20,177 bases of DNA from positions 1-20,177 of the IMG/VR virus record IMGVR_UViG_3300047562_002015; one strand, given 5' to 3'. The notes under the pieces were generated by a model that saw only the letters and a program-made list of their open reading frames with translations, had not been told where the DNA came from and searched no databases. The translations under genes were made by a program, and so were the position numbers. This stretch comes from a virus. Of the stretch, positions 1 through 7,600 are shown in pieces; the first letter of the stretch is position 1, and each line of letters opens with the position of its first letter.

Positions 1-306
1 ATGCCCAATAACTCTCGTGCAGAACCAATGGTAATGCCAGTTTTACTTCACTGTACTACTGAAAATGGATTGTTTATCGAAGAATCACAAACGCAGTACG
101 GGGAAATACCTTTTTTTCAAGGTCGTGGGGCAATTCAAGGTATAAACGGCAACTGGTCTCAGACTTATGTCGTTTCTACGGTAAATCCTGAAACTTCAAC
201 ATACAGTATAATTATCATCGATCCAATAAGTGGAGCAGAATGTTTTTTAATAGTCGGCGCTGGTTTCAGACCAGCCGGTACTGTTGAAACAAATCAAAGT
301 GAGTAA
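1..306 (+). CDS. Unrecognised small protein, probably 5'-truncated by window edge
   Basis: The frame is open from the first base of the window to a TAA at 304-306 (101 codons). The ATG at position 1 may be internal, since nothing upstream can be seen. The product has a Y-G-E motif (about residue 33), two Trp/Gly-containing beta-like stretches, a conserved-looking Cys (residue 81) and a G-A-G-F-R-P end. Pattern-wise (Y-G-E, then N-P-x-T, then a Cys before a Gly-rich end) it recalls small exported proteins of alphaproteobacteria and their phages that normally begin with a signal peptide; such a peptide would lie outside the window. That resemblance is from memory of the pattern and is weak. The next gene starts 4 bases after the stop, so the two are likely cotranscribed. 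No function is assigned. Confidence 0.6.
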   Translation: MPNNSRAEPMVMPVLLHCTTENGLFIEESQTQYGEIPFFQGRGAIQGINGNWSQTYVVSTVNPETSTYSIIIIDPISGAECFLIVGAGFRPAGTVETNQSE

Positions 307-310
307 TGGA

Positions 311-1927
311 ATGAATTATGAAAAAGAGTTGACAAAATCGATGCTGAATGATGTACATGCAGCATCTAAAACGATTTACCCAGACACGCCAATACCCATC
401 GAAGAATTTCAAGAAGAAGTAAAGAATTTAGACTTCTACGAACATGGTGCGCCTAGAGGTTCTGGGTGGTCTGCTGTTACTGTTTACGGTATTGGCGAAG
501 AGAAGACCGACCATCCATCGAAGTATGGTATAGAAAACCCAGAAAATTGCTGGTGTCTTGAAACAAAAGCTCCCAAAATTACAGAATATTTCAGAAGCGG
601 CAAGTTTTTCAAAAACATGCGGTTCAAAAGAATACGCATAATGCGTTTAGACCCAAAGGGACTTATCAGGTCGCACTCAGATAATATGAAGAATAGTTTA
701 TCCAATGCGATCAACATCGAACTTGGACCCACACCACCCGAATGGGTAATGTTGTCTAAGACTTATAGAAGCAGTATTAACCTTTGGCCAGGCAGAACAT
801 ATTTGTTTAACAATCACTTCTATCATACGGTTTTTAACCCTAGTGATAATTATAGATATCAAATTATTGTCCATTCAGAAAATGTAGATGAACTTGCAAG
901 CGACTTTATTAGATCGGGAGACGATTTTATCCGTGGAGTGTGGACTGACAATGAAGAAAGAGACCACTTTGCACTGTGGAGCGCGAGTGGTAAAAGTAAG
1001 GGGTCTGGGTTAAAATCTATTCCTTACGTGAGAGAAACTTTAGAAGAACTCCAAACAATCAGTAACAATACAGGTAAATCAGGGTTATTTTTTAATGGAA
1101 AACTAAAAACCAATATTTGGATTAAGAATATGGATGGCGGTAAATACAAGAACTCTCTATATGAAAAGTTCTTAGAATGGAAAAAGGAAAACCGACCATC
1201 TTTTTTTGCAGAAGATTTTGTTTTTTACAACCCCGAAAAAAGAAATCACGATTGCTTTTTGGGAAAATACGAAAAAATAAAACATATAGATGTTCTTGAT
1301 GAAACTCTGATGTATTGGATTTACTCGACTGATGCAATTGCAGATTACGAATCTCCCCATCATAAAAATAGAGATTTTGATTTGGTCATCTCTCCAGCTA
1401 CGGGGACATATCATGAATATCTTATGAGCGCATTCAACTGTCATAATGCTCTCGCATTTGATAATTGCGAAAAAAATCTTAAGATTTTTAAGAATATACG
1501 TGAGTACTTTAAAGAAGAAGATATGGTAGCATGGGAAAAATTTGAGAAATACACAAAGAGGTGTTGTGATAGTTTAGACCACTTTTACAAAAAAGAAGTA
1601 GCCGGTATTAACACCATTGTCAAATACATGCAATACGTTTCACCTTTAGAGTTCAACCATCAAATTAAAAAGGGCAATTACGAATATATACTACTAGACC
1701 TTGTTAAAAATCCTGAAATTCTTTTGCCTTATGTGGAGAACAAAAGAGTTGTCATTAATACGAGTAATATATTTTCATACCTTTTAGTCGTTCAAAATAT
1801 GCCATGGTCTGAAATTATGGCAGGTTGGGATGGTCTAATGTCTGTTTTGCACAAATCCAAGTATACCTACTTTATAGGAGAAGACCCATATAAAGTGAAT
1901 AAAAGGTTTTGGATCTACGGCGAATAA
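311..1927 (+). CDS. 2-oxoglutarate/Fe(II) oxygenase (Asp/Asn-hydroxylase-like) fused to an unknown C-terminal domain
   Basis: The 538-residue product (from ATG 311) has a double-stranded beta-helix oxygenase signature in its N-terminal part: H122-x-D124 inside R-S-H-S-D, a distal H172 in an N-N-H-F-Y-H-T context, and R182 ten residues later as the likely 2-oxoglutarate ligand. This is the arrangement of the aspartyl/asparaginyl beta-hydroxylase group, which uses Fe(II), O2 and 2-oxoglutarate to hydroxylate a substrate. Residues from about 200 to 538 are a second region I cannot name. It has a hydrophobic D-L-V-I-S-P-A-T-G strand-loop and a later V-V-I-N-T-S-N-I-F-S-Y strand, reminiscent of a Rossmann-like fold. 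A TTG at 284 would add nine residues, but the ATG sits just after the previous stop, with a GAG-containing purine stretch upstream, and is preferred. The substrate is unknown; neighbouring sugar and methyl transferases suggest modification of a glycan or polymer. Confidence 0.75.
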   Translation: MNYEKELTKSMLNDVHAASKTIYPDTPIPIEEFQEEVKNLDFYEHGAPRGSGWSAVTVYGIGEEKTDHPSKYGIENPENCWCLETKAPKITEYFRSGKFFKNMRFKRIRIMRLDPKGLIRSHSDNMKNSLSNAINIELGPTPPEWVMLSKTYRSSINLWPGRTYLFNNHFYHTVFNPSDNYRYQIIVHSENVDELASDFIRSGDDFIRGVWTDNEERDHFALWSASGKSKGSGLKSIPYVRETLEELQTISNNTGKSGLFFNGKLKTNIWIKNMDGGKYKNSLYEKFLEWKKENRPSFFAEDFVFYNPEKRNHDCFLGKYEKIKHIDVLDETLMYWIYSTDAIADYESPHHKNRDFDLVISPATGTYHEYLMSAFNCHNALAFDNCEKNLKIFKNIREYFKEEDMVAWEKFEKYTKRCCDSLDHFYKKEVAGINTIVKYMQYVSPLEFNHQIKKGNYEYILLDLVKNPEILLPYVENKRVVINTSNIFSYLLVVQNMPWSEIMAGWDGLMSVLHKSKYTYFIGEDPYKVNKRFWIYGE

Positions 1928-1961
1928 ATAATAGAGTAAAAACATCGACGGAGAATAAATT

Positions 1962-2525
1962 ATGGGAATGATACGTGACCGTGGCCACGATGGTGGAAAC
2001 ACTTGGCGTTGGTTGACAATTGAAAAGTTCGTCAGGAAAAACGGATGGACTAAAGGAGCAGAACTGGGTGTTTGGCAAGGACAAACCTTTACGCACCTTG
2101 TTCGTACTTGCAAAAACCTTACTCTGATTGGTGTCGACCTCTACGCACCACAGCCAGAGAATAACGGTCCTGAAAAATGGACTGCAGGAGAAAATGGTCA
2201 TCCTTGGGACCATGAGACGTACTACAATCGTATGAAACAATTTTGTGCACAGTACCCAGACCGTGCATTCATACATAAAAATTATACTACTGAAGTTGCA
2301 AACCAGATAGAAGACGAAAGTTTAGATTTTGTCTTTATTGACGCCGACCATGGGTATGAAGGTTGTTCACGTGATATTGATGCGTGGGCCCCGAAAGTTC
2401 GTAAAGGCGGATATGTCATGGGTCATGACATTCATTTCGAGACCGTATTAAGAGCAGTTACAGAAAGATACGGTGATAACTATAACGTAGAAGACGATTT
2501 TGTTTGGTGGGTAGAAAAACAATGA
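1962..2525 (+). CDS. Class I SAM-dependent methyltransferase
   Basis: A 187-residue protein with the class I methyltransferase layout. Motif I is G-A-E-L-G-V-W-Q-G (residues 32-40), which binds S-adenosylmethionine. An acidic D59 follows strand 2 in I-G-V-D-L, and F-I-D-A-D-H (125-130) and G-H-D (154-156) come later. The D-A-D-H plus late G-H-D pattern is typical of the Methyltransf_24-type group, often found among polysaccharide or small-molecule O-methyltransferases. A GGAG at 1950-1953 stands eight bases before the ATG, so the start is well supported. It overlaps the following glycosyltransferase gene by four bases (ATGA), implying translational coupling. The methyl acceptor is unknown; context suggests a sugar or sugar-linked group. 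No substrate-recognition domain is apparent beyond the core fold. Confidence 0.88.
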   Translation: MGMIRDRGHDGGNTWRWLTIEKFVRKNGWTKGAELGVWQGQTFTHLVRTCKNLTLIGVDLYAPQPENNGPEKWTAGENGHPWDHETYYNRMKQFCAQYPDRAFIHKNYTTEVANQIEDESLDFVFIDADHGYEGCSRDIDAWAPKVRKGGYVMGHDIHFETVLRAVTERYGDNYNVEDDFVWWVEKQ

Positions 2526-3172
2526 ACATAGAAAAGAAAATTACACAAATCTGGATTGGTCCTAATCCCGCCCCTGTGAAGTGGATGGACACTTGGCGAG
2601 ATAAACATCCAGATTGGACTTATGAAGTCTTTACAGATGACATGTTGCGCAATCGTAAGTGGATGAACCAACATCTAATCGAACATTATTATAACACAAA
2701 GAAGTACGCTGGTGTTTCAGACCTAATTCGTTACGAACTTCTATTGGAACGTGGTGGATTTTGGCCAGAGGCAGATATGGAATGTCTAGAGAACACAGAC
2801 GAACTCTTCACTGCGCCTGCATACGTTGCATACACTTGTTATGAAAACGAAACATATAGACCCAACTTCGTACAACCAATTATGGCTTGCAACCCAGGCA
2901 ACTTGTTTGTTCGTATGTTGGTTGAAACTTTGCATCAACTTCGCGCAGATCAGTTACATCCAGAACCTTTCAGGTCGACGGGAAATGAGTTCTTAAGTAG
3001 ACTAATCCCAAATAATCTAGACAAGTTGAAGATTTGGCCTTCTCATTTCTTCATTCCTCAATTCTATGTCCGTGAAGCAAAACGGTACGATGGGGACGAT
3101 AAGGTCTACGCAAATCATCATTGGGGTTCAACAGGGATGCCTTGGACAACGCAATATAGCGCCGCTGTATAA
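2522..3172 (+). CDS. GT32-like glycosyltransferase with sugar-binding DxD motif altered to ExD
   Basis: A 216-residue protein. It opens with an I-T-Q-I-W-I-G strand, the usual start of the Gly_transf_sug/OCH1-like (GT32) fold. It continues with A-G-V-S-D-L-I-R-Y-E-L-L (63-74), the conserved helix before the metal site, and G-G-F-W-P-E-A-D-M-E (78-87) where family members usually have G-G-x-Y-x-D-x-D. The first Asp of the metal-binding DxD is thus Glu (E83-A-D85). Family enzymes transfer a sugar from a nucleotide-sugar donor to a glycan. The ATG at 2522 overlaps the methyltransferase stop as ATGA; a TTG at 2504 in frame is less likely. It is followed after one base by a sulfotransferase-like gene. 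Whether the Glu substitution preserves catalysis is not known from sequence; Glu can in principle bind the metal. Confidence 0.82.
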   Translation: MNIEKKITQIWIGPNPAPVKWMDTWRDKHPDWTYEVFTDDMLRNRKWMNQHLIEHYYNTKKYAGVSDLIRYELLLERGGFWPEADMECLENTDELFTAPAYVAYTCYENETYRPNFVQPIMACNPGNLFVRMLVETLHQLRADQLHPEPFRSTGNEFLSRLIPNNLDKLKIWPSHFFIPQFYVREAKRYDGDDKVYANHHWGSTGMPWTTQYSAAV

Positions 3173-3173
3173 G

Positions 3174-3923
3174 ATGTTTATCTCTCCAAAATACAAATTT
3201 ATCTTTTTAAGAGTTCCGAAGACTGCATCAACCAGTCTTTCGGAATTCTTTATTCGTAACATCGATGATCCTGATGCCATTTACACCGAAGTGGATGATG
3301 CAAAAATACAAGGAACTCTTTCTGAAGAAAAACTTGTTGAAATAAGAGGTGTTCACGAAAACTTCCACCCATTTAAACATTTGCATTTAAACTTGCGGCA
3401 GATTGTCGAATATGGTATAGTGACTGAACAACAAGTGAGGGACTATTATTGTTTTGCAGTCTTGAGAGACCCTATTGAAAGACAAAAGAGTTTCTACTAC
3501 TTTTTCAAGAGATGGGACAAGGACCTCAAAAGCAAACCTTATAGCCTTGAAGAATACAAGTACATGGCACCTCAGGGCTGGTTTGACGCAGACAAAGCAA
3601 CAGGAGAAGATAACTCTAAACTCCTGCAATCAGATTTTTTAAAGTTTGATAATCAAACTCACGGCGAATACTGGTTATACGAAAATCTCACAGAACATTT
3701 AACAGATTTTATGTCAAAGATTAATGTTCCAATTACCCACAAATTAAACAATCATAAATCTCAATACAGAGTTGACAAAATTGACGCATCCAAACAAATA
3801 AGTTTTGACTACGATTCTATTTTGAGAATAAAAGATTATTTCCAAAAAGATTTGAACCTCTACACAGTAATAAAGAGAAAATATCATGCAGACCATCAAA
3901 GCCTACATTCTTACAATAGATAA
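3174..3923 (+). CDS. Sulfotransferase-like protein (PAPS-dependent, carbohydrate type)
   Basis: A 249-residue protein with both PAPS-binding signatures of the membrane/carbohydrate sulfotransferase families. The 5'-phosphosulfate loop is R-V-P-K-T-A-S-T-S-L (residues 13-22). The 3'-phosphate segment is V-L-R-D-P-I-E-R-Q-K-S-F (96-107), with the R-D-P and downstream Ser typical of the family. Such enzymes move sulfate from 3'-phosphoadenylylsulfate to a hydroxyl or amino group, usually on a sugar. The frame is open from 3066, but the upstream part overlaps the GT32-like gene and looks like read-out of another frame. The ATG at 3174, one base after that gene's stop, begins at the strand leading into the P-loop-like motif. 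No clear Shine-Dalgarno precedes it, so translation may depend on coupling. It overlaps the next gene by 38 bases. Confidence 0.82.
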   Translation: MFISPKYKFIFLRVPKTASTSLSEFFIRNIDDPDAIYTEVDDAKIQGTLSEEKLVEIRGVHENFHPFKHLHLNLRQIVEYGIVTEQQVRDYYCFAVLRDPIERQKSFYYFFKRWDKDLKSKPYSLEEYKYMAPQGWFDADKATGEDNSKLLQSDFLKFDNQTHGEYWLYENLTEHLTDFMSKINVPITHKLNNHKSQYRVDKIDASKQISFDYDSILRIKDYFQKDLNLYTVIKRKYHADHQSLHSYNR

Positions 3924-4611
3924 ACCAATTTCAAGGGAGTACGCCCAAACTTGTGCCGATTCGTGTGACAGAGCAGGCATAAATTGGGAATACTTTGAGG
4001 GTTGGTGTGATATCCCAGGCGTTCTTGCATGGGCTAGGTCAGGTATCAATTTGACTATCAACGAAGGCAAACCAATCACTTTGCCGCCTGCTGACTATCC
4101 ATTCGAACCAAATCCTAATTTGCACGCTGGGGAGAAAGCGGAGTGTTGTACAGTTGGTCATGCGGCAATATGGAAGAAGATTGCTGAAGGTGATGAAGAC
4201 GTAGGTATTGTTTTGGAACACGATGCGTTGATGTTAACAGAGATTGACATTGACATACCAGAAAATCGTATTGTAGTATTGGGGTACAAACTACCGCACC
4301 CAGAAAGATATGATCACGTTACTGCTGGTCCACCTGTAAGATTTGTTGACATTTTGGGACACGAAGGTGCACACGCATATGCAATGACAAAGAAGACTGC
4401 CCAGTTCCTTATTCACGAAATTGAGACAACTGGGAGACTAGGATGCGTGGACAATGCTTACTTCATCCTAAACCAGAGACGAACAAAAGTTCCTCTTTGT
4501 ATCGCAGACCCAACTCCCGCAATTGGTTGGTTAAGAGAATCTACCATATGGAATGGTTCTGCGTATAGAAATTATGAGTTCATTGATTCATTTAAACAAA
4601 ATTATAAATAA
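3886..4611 (+). CDS. GT25-like (LOS biosynthesis type) glycosyltransferase
   Basis: A 241-residue protein. Its N-terminus, K-A-Y-I-L-T-I, is the first beta strand of the GT25 fold. The segment E-C-C-T-V-G-H-A-A-I-W (residues 86-96) matches the family's C-x-x-S-H-x-x-x-W-type signature, and V-L-E-H-D-A (109-114) takes the place of the family's E-D-D nucleotide-sugar/metal motif. A later G-A-H-A-Y-A-M-T (161-168) matches the usual G-x-x-A-Y strand. Family enzymes add galactose or similar sugars to lipooligosaccharide or collagen-type acceptors. The ATG lies inside the 3' end of the sulfotransferase gene, after a purine-rich AAAGAGAAA. The final Tyr-Lys-stop codons form a perfect TATAAATA, so the end of the gene doubles as a late promoter for what follows. 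Confidence 0.83.
   Translation: MQTIKAYILTIDKPISREYAQTCADSCDRAGINWEYFEGWCDIPGVLAWARSGINLTINEGKPITLPPADYPFEPNPNLHAGEKAECCTVGHAAIWKKIAEGDEDVGIVLEHDALMLTEIDIDIPENRIVVLGYKLPHPERYDHVTAGPPVRFVDILGHEGAHAYAMTKKTAQFLIHEIETTGRLGCVDNAYFILNQRRTKVPLCIADPTPAIGWLRESTIWNGSAYRNYEFIDSFKQNYK
4603..4610 (+). promoter_or_regulatory. T4-type late promoter core TATAAATA
   Basis: A perfect match to the T4 late promoter core (TATAAATA), recognised in T4 by gp55 sigma factor with gp33 and the gp45 clamp. It lies 28 bases before the ATG at 4638 and overlaps the last two codons and stop of the GT25-like gene. It would drive the multidomain head-protein cassette late in infection. Confidence 0.72.
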
Positions 4612-4637
4612 ACAATAAAAACTAACTGTAGAGAACA

Positions 4638-7600
4638 ATGATGTTAGATCTCAGAGAAACAGATAAAAAAGAGAGCAAGTCCAAGAAAAGGGGCAAGATC
4701 GGCTTTAAGGAGTTCGATCCCTCTAAGTATATCGAACTAGAACCTACGCTCAAAGAAGCGAAGAGTGACACAGTGGTGTTTTCATTCGGAAGAATGAACC
4801 CAGTGACTATTGGTCACGAAAAACTTGTCAACAAAGTTAAAGCGCTTGCGAAGTCTAAGAATGCGGACGCTCGCATATATTTGTCTCACACACAAAACAA
4901 CTCTAAAGACCCTCTGAGTTACAGAGATAAAATTCGTTTTGCAAAAAAGGCATTTGGAAATGTCATTATTCAATCTAACGCAAAACAAGTTTTCCAAGTT
5001 GCTGCAGAACTTGAACAGGCTGGTTATAAGAACATAATCATGGTAGTCGGTTCTGATCGCATCAAAGAATTCCAAACAATTCTCGACAAATACAACGGCA
5101 AAGATTATAACTTCAATTCAATCAGTGTTGTTTCTGCAGGTGAACGCGACCCGAATGCAAAGGGCGTTGAAGGTATGTCTGGTACCAAACTTCGTGGGAT
5201 TGCGAAGGCAGGAGACTTTGAGATTTTCAAACAAGCAGCTGCGTCTGGACTTTCTGACAAAGACAAAATGGACATGATGAAATTAGTTCAAAAGAACTTG
5301 AAAGAGTCAGAAGAAATCTCAGAAGCGCCACTAACAAGAGCACAACGTTTAAAGCGTTCTCGACTATTTCGCAGAATTAAACACAAGATCAAAAAGGGTC
5401 GTGAAAGAGCGAGTAGAAGACGTGCATCGATGGAAGTGATTCGAAATCGTGCAAACAAACAAGCAAGACTTTTCTTCAAACAGAGATTAGCCAAAGGGTT
5501 GGATTATAAGGAACTACCTTATGGTCAAAGACAGGCAATCGATACTCGTCTAGCAAAAATATCCCCTGCAAGAATTAAAGCAATCGCTAAGAGACTTATT
5601 CCTAAAGTCAAAAAGAGAGAAATGGATCGTGTCAAGGCTCGTACCATGCCTTCTGAGGGTGTGGCACAAGACAAACAAATCAAGGATATGCCTGGCACAC
5701 AACCAAAAAAGTACTATAGCGGTCTTGACAAGAAAGAAAAAGAATCACGTGCAAGACAGTTCGCTCGTCAGTCAAAGATGAGTGATGATGATCCTCGTGC
5801 TTACAAACCTGCGCCTGGCGACGAAGATGCCAAAACCAAACCTTCTAAACACACAAAGAAGTTTAGTCAGATGTTTGGCGAGTCACTTCAAGAAGCGTCT
5901 CAAGCAGACACCAGATTTCGTAAGAGACCGCACATGGCACTCGAAAAGAACGGGACAGTAAAATTTGACCGTCGCTTTAAAATGTATCGTTCAAAAAACC
6001 AGATCAATGAAGGTTATGATGATCCTGCAGAGGATTTAGCAAATCTCATGTTAGACATGGATGCCTTTATAATGTCAGAAGATTTTGACGTTCTAATGGA
6101 GTCCGATCCAACGGAAGCACTCAAGAATAAGGCTGAAAAATCTGGTATATCGTACGGTATACTTAAGAAAGTTTTTGATCGTGGTGTAGCTGCGTGGAGA
6201 ACAGGTCACAGGCCTGGAACAACCCCAACACAGTGGGGTCTTGCTCGCGTAAACTCTTTTGCTACAAAAGGCAAGGGCACTTGGGGTAAAGCGGACAAAG
6301 ACCTTGCGGATAAAGTTCGCAAGGAAGAATTCGATTCTATCGAAGAGAACAAACTTCTCCATTCCAAAGAATACAAACATGCTGCAGACACCCTACAAAA
6401 AGTTTGGGACCGCAAAAAAGACGATGCAAAACACAGCATAGAATATTACGCAGCTCAAATTGCAAGACAGTATGACAACGTGAATGCTCGTGAATTGGCA
6501 AAAATGGTCAATGAAGAAGTGTCTCAGAAACAAATTGACGACTTAGAAAAGTTTGCAGATCGTATTCTTGCAAAGTTTGACGTTGACGTTGAATTCACAA
6601 AACACTTCGTTGACAGAATGAATGACAAAAGAAACTCACCAGAAATTAAAGTGGTAGAGTTGCAAAAGTTGTTCAAAAAAATCCAAAAGAACAAGGCTCA
6701 AAATATTAAAGGGAACGTTGGTATTGAAGCAGTTCTTAAGGACCTCTCTTCAGACCTCAATTTGCCTGTAGTTATTAAACGTAGAGGCGATGAAATTGAA
6801 TTGGTCAATAAAACAATTATGAGAAAATCCGATTTCAAAACATCAAACAAGGTAATTAAATACGAGGACACCATGAAAAGGTTCAGCGATCTTTATTCTG
6901 AAGAAAAAATCTTAACAACGGACGGAAGAATGAAATCCTTCAAAGAAAAACTCAAGAAGTTGGGTTATAAGAAAATAGAAGAACGTAAATCTTCAACTGG
7001 TTACGAATTGTACCACAAGGATTTTTCTTCAGCGATGAAACACGCATACGAATATGCGAAGAAGAAGTACAACATCGAAGTGGACCCAGAAGAAATCGAC
7101 AATAAGGTTGCATCTGGACCTCGTAAACCTTCTGCTGGTAAGACAAACTCATACCGTCTTCTAGACAAAGATGGCAAACGTGCAATCCAAGTTCAAGTTT
7201 ATAACATGGACAACAAGGGTTATGAGTTGAACATGTACAAAGAAGACGTGAACGTTTCTGAAAACAAGAAAATGTCTCTTCAAAAGAAACTTGATCAGGT
7301 GTCTGAACCTTCAAAAAAAGGCAAAGAAGGCGTTACCTTGAAGAAAGCACCATGGGAAAAGAAAGAAGGGTTTGATCTTGGTCTAGAACTTATAGAGGGT
7401 ATCAACGATCCAGGCATCTTCAAGGCGGTTTTCCTTGCGGGCGGACCAGGCTCTGGTAAATCTTTCATGGTTGGTAGAACTGCGTTGACTTCTCTTGGTC
7501 TAAAATTGATCAACAGTGACCCTGCATTCGAAGCGCAATTGAAGAAAGTTGGATTGAAACCAACACCAGATGATATCTTCACTCCTAAGGGTCAGGCTGC

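Noticed and set aside
284-310. TTG start giving nine extra residues on the oxygenase
   Set aside because: It overlaps the upstream gene, has no better ribosome site, and ATG 311 directly follows that gene's stop.
3066-3173. N-terminal extension of the sulfotransferase-like frame
   Set aside because: It lies fully inside the GT32-like gene in another frame, its composition is unlike the domain, and the known fold begins at the ATG at 3174.
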